A stretch of DNA of 64,000 nt, from contig JAACWH010000022.1 in the NCBI GenBank assembly GCA_009991425.1, forward strand, positions 1 to 64,000. The letters run 5' to 3'. Both the position numbers and the translations under genes were made by a program. Source of the stretch: Leptospira sp. GTDB taxonomy: Bacteria; Spirochaetota; Leptospiria; Leptospirales; Leptospiraceae. The notes under the pieces are model-generated. The model saw only the letters and a list, made by a program, of their open reading frames with translations. It was not told where the DNA came from and made no database searches. Positions 25,650 through 34,578 of this stretch are shown piece by piece; position 1 is the stretch's first letter; each line of letters starts with the position of its first letter.

Positions 25650-27064
25650 AAGCTTGCTTCAATCCCTTTTTCAATTACATTCAGACCCTCTTCCAATTCT
25701 TCTTCGGATATAGTTAAAGGAACGAGTATTCTAATCACATTTCCAAAGGTTCCAGCCGTGATTGAAATAAGGCCATTCTCATAGCAGTATTTGGCTACTT
25801 TAGAAGCTAATTCCTTGTTAGGTTCCTTAGTGTTATTATCTTTTACGAACTCCAAGGCTTGCATGGGACCAAGCCCTCTGACATCTCCCACTTGTGAATA
25901 GGATTTCTTCCAGGAGTCTAATCGTTTGGCAATTATTTTGCCAATGTGTTCTGAGTGGGAAAGAAGTGCTCCCTTATCTTTTTCAAAAAGCTCAAAGACG
26001 GCTAGCGCCGCAGCACAGGCTACGGGATTGCCGCAATAGGTTCCTCCGATTCCACCTTCGGGTGGAGCATCCATGATTTCCGCCTTGCCAGTAACGGCTG
26101 CTATAGGCATACCGCCACCGAGTCCTTTTGCCAGGGTCATGAGATCGGGAACTATACCATAGTGATCCACAGCAAACATTTTGCCAGTTCTACCAAAACC
26201 TGATTGGATCTCATCTAGTATGAGAAGGATTCCATGATCGTCACAGAATTTCCGGAGGGATTTCATATAGCCTATGGGGACAGGAATAAATCCCCCTTCT
26301 CCTAGCACGGGCTCAATGATAACGGCGGCTACATTTTCAGCTCCAATTTGACCTTGGATCATATTCACAAAAGATTGAAAGCAAGGTTCACATTTGGATT
26401 CCAAATCGGATCTGAAGGTTTCTGTTTGCTTCGTGCTTGAAATGGCTTTGGAATTCGAGTTTGAATTCGTATTCGATGCGGAGCAGTTCCCATTGCAGGT
26501 TGGACAACGGTATTGGTAAGGGAATTGAGCACGGTAGACTTCAGGATTGAAGGGTGCAAAAGTATGTTTGTAGAATTTTACTTTGGAAGTAAGACTCATC
26601 GCCATATAGGTTCTTCCATGATATGCATGGTCGAAGCAAACTATAGCTTGTCTTTTTGTATAAGATCTTGCAATCTTGATCGCATTTTCTACAGCCTCTG
26701 CACCACTATTGCAGAGGAAAGTTTTCTTTGCAAAATCTCCTGGCACTGCTTCATTGATTTTTTTAGAAAGATTAATATAACCATCGTAAGCAAGAACATT
26801 TATACTGGAGTGGATATTTTTAGTTGCCTGCTCTTGGATAGCGGCTACAACTTCGGGAGCCGTATGACCAACGTTAACGACTCCTATTCCCGAGGCAAAA
26901 TCTAGCATCTGGTTTCCATCTACGTCCCAAACTTTTGCACCGTGGGCTTTTTCTATGAAGATGGGTGTACTATGGAAAGGACCTCTTGCTACATGCTTCT
27001 TTCTTTCTTCCATCAATGAGATAGATTTAGGTCCTGGAATTTTTGTTTTGAGATTGATATGCAT
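25646..27064 (-). CDS. Class III aminotransferase with a Cys-rich insertion (4-aminobutyrate/putrescine type)
   Basis: The 472-residue PLP enzyme shows N-S-G-A-E-A-V-E-N-A near 119-128, H-G-R-T near 149, D-E-I-Q-S-G-F-G-R-T-G and the PLP Lys in L-A-K-G-L-G-G-G. This is the pattern of GABA, ornithine and putrescine aminotransferases. Unusually, residues 187-228 form an insert with C187-x2-C190-x3-C194 and C225-x2-C228 around an Asn/Ser-rich linker, suggestive of a metal site. Its neighbours are two aldehyde dehydrogenases and a polyamine importer, supporting a role in polyamine or 4-aminobutyrate breakdown. Confidence 0.85.
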   Translation of the reverse strand: MHINLKTKIPGPKSISLMEERKKHVARGPFHSTPIFIEKAHGAKVWDVDGNQMLDFASGIGVVNVGHTAPEVVAAIQEQATKNIHSSINVLAYDGYINLSKKINEAVPGDFAKKTFLCNSGAEAVENAIKIARSYTKRQAIVCFDHAYHGRTYMAMSLTSKVKFYKHTFAPFNPEVYRAQFPYQYRCPTCNGNCSASNTNSNSNSKAISSTKQTETFRSDLESKCEPCFQSFVNMIQGQIGAENVAAVIIEPVLGEGGFIPVPIGYMKSLRKFCDDHGILLILDEIQSGFGRTGKMFAVDHYGIVPDLMTLAKGLGGGMPIAAVTGKAEIMDAPPEGGIGGTYCGNPVACAAALAVFELFEKDKGALLSHSEHIGKIIAKRLDSWKKSYSQVGDVRGLGPMQALEFVKDNNTKEPNKELASKVAKYCYENGLISITAGTFGNVIRILVPLTISEEELEEGLNVIEKGIEASL

Positions 27065-27076
27065 AAGTCGGAGCTC

Positions 27077-28543
27077 CTAATACCAACCAATAGGATTATC
27101 ATCCATCCAAATATTAATTTGTTTGGTCTCGAGGTAGGCTTCAATTCCAAATAGACCTAACTCTCTTCCAATACCGGACTGTTTGTAACCACCCCAAGGC
27201 ATTTCATTGTAGGTTGGGTGGTAGTTATTGATCCAAGTGATCCCTGCTCTCAATTGATTGATCACTCGGTGTCCTCTTGTTAGGTTAGATGTAAAGACTC
27301 CTGCTGCAAGCCCATACTCAGAGTCATTGGCAAGAGAAATAGCTTCTTCTTCTGTCTCAAAAGGGATTACCGAAAGCACAGGTCCAAAAATTTCTTCCCT
27401 AGCAATTCGCATTGATGGCTTTACATCATCAAATATAGTTGGTTCTACAAAATTTCCTTTCGCAAATTCTTTGCCCTCTGGTCTTTTCCCACCGCAAAGA
27501 AGCTTCGCTCCTTCTTCTTTACCTATCTTAATATATGATTCCACCTTGTCTCTGTGAGATGATGAGACCAAAGGCCCCATTACAACTCCTTCTTCTAATC
27601 CATGACCTAATTTGATTCGTGGAACTCTCTTCACCAATTCGTCTACGAATTTACGATGGATGGATTTCTGAACAAGTAGCCTTGAGCCTGCTGAACAGAC
27701 TTCACCCTGGTTGGCAAATGCTGCAAATAATGTCCAATCCACAGCGGATTCAAAATTACAATCCTCGAAGACTAAGATGGGATTTTTACCACCTAACTCT
27801 AGAGTAACATTCTTTATATTCTGGGTAGCATTTTCCATTACCTTCTTCCCAGTAACAGTTCCACCTGTGAAAGCAATCTTATCAACCATAGGATTGGAAG
27901 CGAGCTCTTCGCCTGCTCCTGCACCAGGACCTGTGATGATATTCACAACGCCCGCAGGGAACCCAACTTCTGTAAATATTTTGCCGAGTTCTAAGGCTGA
28001 CATGGGTGTAAGTTCTGATGGTTTTAATACCAAGCAATTTCCAGCTGCAAGAGCTGGTGCAAGCTTCCAACAGGACATTAGAAGTGGATAATTCCATGGT
28101 ACAATCTGTCCGCAAACACCAATTGGTTCTCGAACAATCAAGCTCACGGAACCATCAGGAGTCTGCATGGTCTGACCATGAATTTTGGTGGCTAGACCTC
28201 CGTAGTATTCGAAACAATTGGCAGCGTCTGTTACATCGAATTCAGCTTCTCTTCGCGGCTTTCCACAATCTCTAACTTCCATTTCAACAAACTTCTCAAA
28301 ATTATCCATAATAGCTTGTGATACTTTGAAGAGTAATTTTCCTCTTGCCTGGGCAGAAGTCTTTCTCCATTCTCCTGAGTCGAAGGCTTTCCTTGCCGCA
28401 GCTATAGCAAATTTAGCATCTTCTGCGGTTGCCTCAGGTACTTTTGCCAATAAATCACCATTAGCTGGGTCAGTGATATCTCTTGTCTTGCCTGACTTAG
28501 CATTTACCCATTCCCCATCTATAAGCATCTTGTATTCTTGCAT
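27077..28543 (-). CDS. Aldehyde dehydrogenase, betaine/aminobutyraldehyde type
   Basis: The 488-residue protein has W-N-Y-P near 165, F-T-G-G near 245, catalytic Glu in L-E-L-G-G-K-N-P near 265 and catalytic Cys in N-Q-G-E-V-C-S-A-G near 300. It resembles betaine-aldehyde and 4-aminobutyraldehyde dehydrogenases, such as E. coli YdcW beside the YdcSTUV polyamine-type importer. It is the first enzyme gene of the leftward operon, 12 bases before the aminotransferase. Oxidation of 4-aminobutanal to 4-aminobutyrate is the most likely role, from context. Confidence 0.87.
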   Translation of the reverse strand: MQEYKMLIDGEWVNAKSGKTRDITDPANGDLLAKVPEATAEDAKFAIAAARKAFDSGEWRKTSAQARGKLLFKVSQAIMDNFEKFVEMEVRDCGKPRREAEFDVTDAANCFEYYGGLATKIHGQTMQTPDGSVSLIVREPIGVCGQIVPWNYPLLMSCWKLAPALAAGNCLVLKPSELTPMSALELGKIFTEVGFPAGVVNIITGPGAGAGEELASNPMVDKIAFTGGTVTGKKVMENATQNIKNVTLELGGKNPILVFEDCNFESAVDWTLFAAFANQGEVCSAGSRLLVQKSIHRKFVDELVKRVPRIKLGHGLEEGVVMGPLVSSSHRDKVESYIKIGKEEGAKLLCGGKRPEGKEFAKGNFVEPTIFDDVKPSMRIAREEIFGPVLSVIPFETEEEAISLANDSEYGLAAGVFTSNLTRGHRVINQLRAGITWINNYHPTYNEMPWGGYKQSGIGRELGLFGIEAYLETKQINIWMDDNPIGWY

Positions 28544-28609
28544 GGATTTATCCTCTTTTCTCTTGTTTAGTTGGTTTATAAAAATATTTCATAGTTGCTT
28601 TCATTTTTT

Positions 28610-28626
28610 TTGAATCAATTAATCAA
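28610..28626 (-). promoter_or_regulatory. Possible second TetR-type site before the enzyme operon
   Basis: TTGAATCAATTAATCAA lies 66 bases upstream of the first dehydrogenase. It contains ATTGATT/AATCAAT half-sites like those of the perfect palindrome at 29342-29363, but it is imperfect. It could be a weaker operator for the same regulator. Confidence 0.25.
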
Positions 28627-28674
28627 ATTCTTTCCTAAAAAGTAAATATATTTGTTCTAAATGAATTTTATAAT

Positions 28675-29325
28675 CTATAATGCACAAAGCATTTGAACTG
28701 TATACTCCCGCATGTAATCCTTGAAAGAATTCAAGTTTTTCTTCTTGAAAGGGTCTGATACCCAATTTTTCCAATCTATAACACCTGTGATGGTATATCC
28801 ATAGGTCATCCATAAAAAAGATCGAATGAAAATAGATGAATCTGTGTCACGGATTGACTTCTTGGATTTTGCCTTTTCTAGAAATTCTTTCAAGGGCTGA
28901 AAGGTCTTCAGTGTTACTTTCACTTCTTGGGGCATGAATTCATCTGGCCATTCCAACCATCTTCTCACATAAAGTTGAGCTCTGTGTGGATCTTTCAGCA
29001 TTAAATCTAGAAATCCTTCCAATGCCCTCAGTAGAGTATCTTGAACTTTCTTTTTATCAGAAAAGTTACTTTCTTCAAAATCAAGAATTGGTTGGTTTAG
29101 CACTTGCAATTCTCTTTGGTACAGACTTTCGATCACAGATTTGTAAAGGTTGCTCTTCCCGCCCGTGTGGTAATGAAAAGTGGAAATATTAATGCCTAAA
29201 TAATCAGCAATTTCTCTAGTTGATACTGTTTGGTAACCTTTTTCTGCAAAAAGCTTGGTCGCGATTTCAATGATTTTCTCGTTCATTGGTAAATCGGATT
29301 GCACTAGAGTTAAACTTTTTGTCAT
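28675..29325 (-). CDS. TetR-family regulator of the polyamine island
   Basis: The product, 216 residues from the ATG at 29325, has an N-terminal TetR helix-turn-helix (A-T-K-L-F-A-E-K-G-Y, then T-R-E-I-A-D-Y-L-G-I and F-H-Y-H) and a helical ligand-binding C-terminal domain. A TTG at 29346 would extend it by seven residues but lies inside the palindromic operator, so the ATG is preferred. The gene is divergent from the polyamine-importer genes and precedes the catabolic genes. It probably represses both in the absence of an inducer such as a polyamine or its aldehyde. Confidence 0.85.
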   Translation of the reverse strand: MTKSLTLVQSDLPMNEKIIEIATKLFAEKGYQTVSTREIADYLGINISTFHYHTGGKSNLYKSVIESLYQRELQVLNQPILDFEESNFSDKKKVQDTLLRALEGFLDLMLKDPHRAQLYVRRWLEWPDEFMPQEVKVTLKTFQPLKEFLEKAKSKKSIRDTDSSIFIRSFLWMTYGYTITGVIDWKNWVSDPFKKKNLNSFKDYMREYTVQMLCAL

Positions 29326-29341
29326 GATAGTATATAGACGA

Positions 29342-29363
29342 TTCAATCAATCGATTGATTGAA
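29342..29363. promoter_or_regulatory. Perfect 22-base palindrome, likely TetR operator
   Basis: TTCAATCAATC (29342-29352) is followed directly by its exact reverse complement GATTGATTGAA (29353-29363). It lies between the divergent TetR gene and the substrate-binding-protein gene, where a repressor could block both promoters. Confidence 0.75.
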
Positions 29364-29459
29364 AAATAATAAAATTCTTGCAAAAATAGATTATTTTTTA
29401 GTCTTATTAGTCTAAGCTTTTAATTAGTTATTCTAAGATTACAAACAGGAGAAATGAAT

Positions 29460-30620
29460 ATGAATAGAATTCATATACTCGCAATGGCTAGCAGCATAGC
29501 TCTGTTGGTTGCTTGCGGAGGCAAGAAGACAGGTCAAGTTCTAACTGAAGTTGGTTCTGGTGAGGGCGAAGTATCCATCGTTGCATGGGCAGGCTATATT
29601 GAAAGAGGTGAAACCGACAAGGGTTTTGACTGGGTAACTTCTTTTGAGAAAGAAACTGGCTGTAAAGTAAGCGTTAAAACTGCGGCAACCTCGGATGAGA
29701 TGGTTGCTCTTATGAACGAAGGTGGTTTTGACTTGGTAACCGCTTCGGGAGATGCATCTCTTCGGTTGATCAAAGGAAGTAAAGTTCAAGAAATCAATAC
29801 TGACTTGATTCCAAGTTGGAGCAAGGTAGACGATCGCTTAAAGAAAGCTCCATGGCATACAGTTGACGGAAAGCATTACGGAGTTCCTTATCAGTGGGGA
29901 GCTAATGTTCTAATGTACAATTCTAAAGTTTTCAAAGAAGCTCCTAATTCTTGGAAAGTAGTTTTCAAAGAAATGAATTTGCCAGATGGTAAATCCAATA
30001 AGAATAGAGTACAAGGTTTTGATGGACCAATTTATATCGCTGACGCTGCGCTTTATTTAATGCACAATGATAAGTCTTTAGGTATCAAGAATCCATATGA
30101 ACTAGATGATAAGCAATTCGAAGCAGCCGTTAAACTTTTGAAAGAACAAAGAAAAATTGTTCCAAAATATTGGCATGATGCCTTTGTTCAGATTGAGGAT
30201 TTTAAGAACGAAGGATTTGTTGCTTCTTCTTCTTGGCCATTCCAAGTGAATCTTTTACAAGCTGATAATGCTCCTATAAAATCAGTAGTTCCAGTAGAAG
30301 GTGCAACAGGTTGGGCAGATACAACTATGCTTCATGTAAATTCAGAACATCCAAATTGTGCTTACAAATGGATGGAACACTCTATTGATGCAAAAGTGCA
30401 GGGCGATTTAGCTGCTTGGTTTGGATCTGTTCCAGCTAACTTAGATGCTTGTAAAGGCAATGCTCTTCTAACAGATGCAGGTTGTAAGACTAATGGTCTT
30501 GATAATTTTGATAAAATTTGGTTCTGGAGAACTCCTGAATCCAATTGTGGAGGGGGGAGAACTTGCGTTCCTTATCATAGATGGGTTACAGAAATGATTT
30601 CTGTGATCAGCGGTAGATAA
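29460..30620 (+). CDS. potD: Polyamine ABC transporter substrate-binding lipoprotein (PotD/YdcS-like)
   Basis: The protein has a lipoprotein signal (L-L-V-A-C, Cys near residue 18) and a type II periplasmic-binding fold. W-A-G-Y-I-E, F-E-K-E-T-G-C-K-V, F-D-L-V-T-A-S-G-D and Y-G-V-P-Y-Q-W-G-A-N are typical of PotD/YdcS proteins. AGGAG is eight bases from this ATG and only two from the ATG at 29454, so the later start is preferred. The gene heads a four-gene importer operon behind the palindromic operator. Putrescine or spermidine is the likely ligand; a related amine cannot be excluded. Confidence 0.87.
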   Translation: MNRIHILAMASSIALLVACGGKKTGQVLTEVGSGEGEVSIVAWAGYIERGETDKGFDWVTSFEKETGCKVSVKTAATSDEMVALMNEGGFDLVTASGDASLRLIKGSKVQEINTDLIPSWSKVDDRLKKAPWHTVDGKHYGVPYQWGANVLMYNSKVFKEAPNSWKVVFKEMNLPDGKSNKNRVQGFDGPIYIADAALYLMHNDKSLGIKNPYELDDKQFEAAVKLLKEQRKIVPKYWHDAFVQIEDFKNEGFVASSSWPFQVNLLQADNAPIKSVVPVEGATGWADTTMLHVNSEHPNCAYKWMEHSIDAKVQGDLAAWFGSVPANLDACKGNALLTDAGCKTNGLDNFDKIWFWRTPESNCGGGRTCVPYHRWVTEMISVISGR

Positions 30621-30755
30621 TCAAGTTTATTTATTTTAGGCAGCATCTAACAAGATTCCTATTCTTGATTCGAAATATGAATTCTATTCTATTTCCCTTG
30701 TTATTTGCTGTCTGAACGTTTTTATATATATCTTTTTTGCAAAAGTAGGCAATCC

Positions 30756-31817
30756 ATGAATCAGAATCCACCTCCTGCCTCAGGCCAATCCGCAGTTGAA
30801 TTTCAAAATGTTTCCTGTCATTTTGGAGAAGTTATAGCGGTCAACCAAGTTGATTTTGCAATTAGGGAAGGGGAATTCTTCTCCATGCTGGGACCTTCAG
30901 GATCTGGTAAGACAACCTGTCTGAGGATGATTGCTGGTTTTGAGAATCCGACAGAGGGAATTGTTCGTATCCACGGTCAAGATGCTGGCAATCTACCACC
31001 TTACGAAAGAGATGTGAATACTGTATTTCAGGATTATGCCCTCTTCCCTCATATGTCTGTCGGTGAAAATGTAGAGTATGGACTCATGATACGAAACGTC
31101 TCTAAAGTTCAGCGAAAGAAACAGGCATTAGAAATGTTAGATATGATCCAGTTACCCGATGTCTACGATCGCAAACCATCTCAACTTTCGGGTGGACAGA
31201 GACAGAGAGTAGCCTTGGCGCGAGCTTTAATCAATAAACCAAGAGTTCTTCTTCTCGATGAACCCTTAGGTGCCCTAGACCTCAAGCTACGAGAACAGAT
31301 GCAGATGGAGTTGAAGCTTTTACAACGCAAGGTGGGGATTACTTTTGTTTTCGTTACCCATGACCAAGAAGAGGCTCTGACTATGAGCGATAGGATTGCA
31401 GTATTTAATAATGGTAAGGTGGAACAGATTGGAACTCCCTTTGAAATCTATGAGAAACCTAAGACTAGTTTTGTTGCCAATTTCGTAGGTCTTTCGAATA
31501 TTTTCGAGGGGGCAATCTCCCAGGAGATCTTCGGTAATTCCAATACGCATCTAGTTCGTCCTGAGAAAATTCAGGTAGCAGAAGCCACTGAAGGCAATTT
31601 TCCTAATAACCAAGACTCATCGTCTATTTCATTAAAAGCTCAGGTAGGTGTTCTCGTTTATACTGGATCTCATACAAAAGTTGAATTCTATACGAGTTCT
31701 GGAATTAAAATTCTCGCAAGTTTAGCAAATTCTCATTCTATTCTACCTTCTTTAGCAAAGGATAAAGAAGTGAAATTAAGTTGGAACCAAGCCGATAGCC
31801 AAGTTCTGGTAGGTTAA
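30756..31817 (+). CDS. potA: Polyamine ABC transporter ATPase
   Basis: The protein has Walker A G-P-S-G-S-G-K-T-T, the signature L-S-G-G-Q-R-Q-R-V-A-L-A-R-A-L, Walker B V-L-L-L-D-E-P-L-G-A-L-D, switch H in V-T-H-D-Q-E-E-A, and a C-terminal TOBE-type domain. This is the PotA pattern. The ATG at 30756, with GTAGGC upstream, is preferred over a TTG at 30705. It gives 353 residues. It lies between the binding protein and the two permeases. Confidence 0.88.
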   Translation: MNQNPPPASGQSAVEFQNVSCHFGEVIAVNQVDFAIREGEFFSMLGPSGSGKTTCLRMIAGFENPTEGIVRIHGQDAGNLPPYERDVNTVFQDYALFPHMSVGENVEYGLMIRNVSKVQRKKQALEMLDMIQLPDVYDRKPSQLSGGQRQRVALARALINKPRVLLLDEPLGALDLKLREQMQMELKLLQRKVGITFVFVTHDQEEALTMSDRIAVFNNGKVEQIGTPFEIYEKPKTSFVANFVGLSNIFEGAISQEIFGNSNTHLVRPEKIQVAEATEGNFPNNQDSSSISLKAQVGVLVYTGSHTKVEFYTSSGIKILASLANSHSILPSLAKDKEVKLSWNQADSQVLVG

Positions 31818-31819
31818 GC

Positions 31820-32734
31820 ATGAGCACAATTGCACAGCGTATTTCAAATTATTTATTTTTTCGCAATAAGTTATTTCTAATTTTATTGCTCATCCCTCCT
31901 GTTCTTTGGTTGGGCATTATCTATTTTGGTTCCTTGCTTACGCTGCTGCTTCAGAGTTTTTTCTATATTGATGGCTACACTGGACTCATTGTAAAAGAGC
32001 TATCTCTCGAAAGTTATAAACAACTTTTTACAATCACAAATTTCGATATTATCTTACGAACAACTTCTATGGCTACTGTTGTTACAATCGCCTCAGCTAT
32101 GATTGCATTTCCTATGGCGTACTATTTGGCACATTTTGCCAGTGAGAGATCTAAGCCATGGCTGTATCTAGCCATTATGCTTCCACTTTGGTCAAGTTAT
32201 TTGGTTCGAGTCTATGCTTGGAAATTGCTTCTTGCCAAAGAAGGTGCGATCAGTTGGTTATTTGGCAAAATTGGACTCACATGGTTTCTTGATCTACTTC
32301 TCAGTACGCCTGTATTAGGTGGTCCATCTCTCTCTATTTCTTATTTTGGAACCTTCTTGGTCTTTCTTTATATTTGGCTACCCTTTATGATCATGCCCAT
32401 CCAAGCATCCTTGGAAAGAATTCCTAAGAATTTAATGGAAGCAAGTTCGGATCTGGGAAGTCCTCCGGGCAAAACTTTTTGGAAAGTAATCTTCCCTCTT
32501 GCCTTCCCAGGTGTTGCTGCTGGTTCTATATTCACTTTTTCTTTAACCTTGGGAGATTATATCATTCCAGGAATCATTGGCCCTTCAGCAATCTTCATTG
32601 GTCAGGCAGTCTATTCCCACCAAGGGACTGCAGGTAACATACCTTTGGCGGCTGCATTTTCTATAGTGCCCATTCTTATCATGGCATTGTATCTTTGGAT
32701 AGCTAAGAAATTGGGAGCTTTCCATGCCCTTTAA
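31820..32734 (+). CDS. potB: Polyamine ABC transporter permease 1
   Basis: The 304-residue protein has six membrane segments and the binding-protein-dependent permease loop E-A-S-S-D-L-G-S-P-P-G-K-T-F-W-K-V-I-F-P (EAA motif) near 210-230. This is the PotB pattern. It starts two bases after the ATPase gene ends and overlaps the next permease gene by 11 bases. Confidence 0.88.
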   Translation: MSTIAQRISNYLFFRNKLFLILLLIPPVLWLGIIYFGSLLTLLLQSFFYIDGYTGLIVKELSLESYKQLFTITNFDIILRTTSMATVVTIASAMIAFPMAYYLAHFASERSKPWLYLAIMLPLWSSYLVRVYAWKLLLAKEGAISWLFGKIGLTWFLDLLLSTPVLGGPSLSISYFGTFLVFLYIWLPFMIMPIQASLERIPKNLMEASSDLGSPPGKTFWKVIFPLAFPGVAAGSIFTFSLTLGDYIIPGIIGPSAIFIGQAVYSHQGTAGNIPLAAAFSIVPILIMALYLWIAKKLGAFHAL

Positions 32735-33569
32735 ATCTTCGAATAAGAAAAAAACCAACTCAGCCTCCCAAAGAAGAGCAAGCTGGAGTCTTAAAGCATT
32801 TGCTATCATTGGATTTTTATTCTTGCATGTCCCCATTCTTTTTATTTTTCTCTACGCCTTCACTACGGAAGAGAAATCCTATCAATTTCCTCCACCTAGT
32901 TATACGACAAAATGGTTTGCAGTTGTCTGGGAAAGAAATGATATCTGGCAGGCGATCAAACTTTCCGTTGAAGTGGCAACCTGGTCCACACTTTGCGCGC
33001 TAGTACTTGGAACTCTGGCTGCGGCGGCCGTTCATAGGGCAAAATTCTTTGGTAAAGAAATTATTTCTTTTGCAGTGATTCTTCCTATCGCGCTCCCAGG
33101 AATTATAACGGGGATTTCTCTTAGGTCAGCCTTTTCCATGTTTGATATTCCCTTTAGTTTCTATACCATTGTCATCGCCCATGCTACATTTTGTATTGTG
33201 ACTGTTTACAATAATGTACTCGCAAGATTTCGAAGAACCTCTCTTTCTCAGTTGGAAGCTTCGATGGATTTGGGTGCAAATAGCTTCGCAACCTTTCGAC
33301 ATATTATACTGCCCAATATAGCAACGGCACTTCTTGCGGGAGGAATGCTTGCCTTCGCTCTTTCCTTTGATGAGGTGATTGTAACAACTTTTGCCGCAGG
33401 CCAACAAACCACGCTGCCAATCTGGATGCTGACAGAGCTGATTCGACCCAGACAAAGACCAGTTACCAATGTTGTAGCAGTTTTTATCGTAATGATTACC
33501 TTTATCCCTATCATCGCAGCCTACTATCTCACCAAGGGAACTGATGATGTCATGGGTTTAGGAAAATAA
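32724..33569 (+). CDS. potC: Polyamine ABC transporter permease 2
   Basis: The 281-residue protein has six membrane segments and an EAA loop, E-A-S-M-D-L-G-A-N-S-F-A-T-F-R-H-I-I-L-P, near 175-195. This is the PotC pattern. Its ATG lies inside the end of the first permease gene with GGGAG upstream, so the two are translationally coupled. It completes the importer. Confidence 0.88.
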   Translation: MPFKSSNKKKTNSASQRRASWSLKAFAIIGFLFLHVPILFIFLYAFTTEEKSYQFPPPSYTTKWFAVVWERNDIWQAIKLSVEVATWSTLCALVLGTLAAAAVHRAKFFGKEIISFAVILPIALPGIITGISLRSAFSMFDIPFSFYTIVIAHATFCIVTVYNNVLARFRRTSLSQLEASMDLGANSFATFRHIILPNIATALLAGGMLAFALSFDEVIVTTFAAGQQTTLPIWMLTELIRPRQRPVTNVVAVFIVMITFIPIIAAYYLTKGTDDVMGLGK

Positions 33570-33710
33570 ATAAGCCCTCATAGAAACCTAGATTGTGCCT
33601 GATATCTGGTTTTTTGGATAGATTTCAAATTTTTAAGGAAAAAATCTCTTAATTCTAGAAAAAATAACTACCCTCTGCTCAAAAAATAATCTATTTTATT
33701 CTTGTCCAAA

Positions 33711-33727
33711 TTTGTGCGCCGCACAAA
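33711..33727. promoter_or_regulatory. Palindromic operator-like site 1 (TTTGTGC-N3-GCACAAA)
   Basis: TTTGTGCGCCGCACAAA is a perfect 17-base inverted repeat around a central C, 41 bases before the transglycosylase start. A second site with the same arms follows. Confidence 0.65.
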
Positions 33728-33739
33728 ATGGTCTCAAGA

Positions 33740-33756
33740 TTTGTGCGATGCACAAA
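33740..33756. promoter_or_regulatory. Palindromic operator-like site 2 (TTTGTGC-N3-GCACAAA)
   Basis: TTTGTGCGATGCACAAA has the same seven-base arms as site 1, and its centre is 29 bases away. It ends just before AGAGGCG, the ribosome site of the transglycosylase, so a bound protein could block transcription or translation initiation. Confidence 0.65.
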
Positions 33757-33767
33757 AAGAGGCGAAA

Positions 33768-34493
33768 ATGAAAAACGAACAAACAACTTTAAACGAAAAT
33801 ACAGAAGGTTTCTCGGCTCAAAAACCCAAGTTGAAGAAAAAAGCGAAAATTCCCTTTTTGAAACGAATCTCTTTCAGCTTTTTGCTGCTATTTGTTTTCC
33901 AGTCTACCAACGAGCAGGTTCTATCTCGTTACCAAGAAAATCAAATCCTACAAGAAAGAGAATTTGTTCAATCTTATATCCTTAGCCAGAGATCAAAAAT
34001 TGATCCTAAAGAATTGAATCGTTTGGTAGACACAGTGATTCAAGAATCACAAAACCTTGATTTTGGCAATAGCATAGACAGTCTCAGAATCAATAAGACC
34101 TCCTTCCTTCTTGCAATGATCCAAACTGAATCTCAGTTTAAGAAAACAGCAAGATCCAAGAAAAAAGCCCAAGGTTATATGCAACTTCTTCATCCTACTG
34201 CGAAGTGGATGGCTGAAAAAAATGGGATTCCCTATGAACACAAAAAAATCCAAGAACCAGAAATCAATATTACTATTGGTGTTGCTTATATGAATTATTT
34301 AACTAAAGAAATGGGAAATCTAGAGAAAGCAACTCTTGCCTACAATGCAGGGCCTGCAGCTGTTCGCAAATGGGGTGGAGTCAATGCCTATTGGACGACC
34401 ATCAACGAACACTACAAAGCAATAGAAACTCTCAAGAAAACAACTTCTCCAAAGAAAACTAAGCTCCAAGTTATGGTGGCTATGTTAGAGTAA
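33768..34493 (+). CDS. SLT-family lytic transglycosylase
   Basis: The 241-residue protein has an N-terminal signal anchor (I-S-F-S-F-L-L-L-F-V-F) and a C-terminal goose-lysozyme/SLT domain. The catalytic Glu lies in I-Q-T-E-S-Q-F, followed by A-Q-G-Y-M-Q-L-L-H-P-T and A-T-L-A-Y-N-A-G-P. It cleaves peptidoglycan between MurNAc and GlcNAc in the periplasm. The ATG at 33768 has AGAGGCG seven bases upstream; an upstream TTG frame would run through the two palindromes and is not credible. Two tandem operator-like sites suggest tight control. Confidence 0.85.
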   Translation: MKNEQTTLNENTEGFSAQKPKLKKKAKIPFLKRISFSFLLLFVFQSTNEQVLSRYQENQILQEREFVQSYILSQRSKIDPKELNRLVDTVIQESQNLDFGNSIDSLRINKTSFLLAMIQTESQFKKTARSKKKAQGYMQLLHPTAKWMAEKNGIPYEHKKIQEPEINITIGVAYMNYLTKEMGNLEKATLAYNAGPAAVRKWGGVNAYWTTINEHYKAIETLKKTTSPKKTKLQVMVAMLE

Positions 34494-34578
34494 GGAGTAA
34501 AATCTTACCAAATTTGAATAAATCTTGTGAATAAAAGTTCAAGTTAATGCACTTTTGATGATACTATAGGCAAATATT

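Noticed and set aside
33711..33756. LexA (SOS) boxes
   Set aside because: As I recall, the leptospiral LexA motif has TTTG and CAAA five bases apart; here the gap is nine.
33702..33767. An upstream TTG start for the transglycosylase
   Set aside because: The added residues would be encoded by the two palindromic sites, and the ATG at 33768 has a proper ribosome site.
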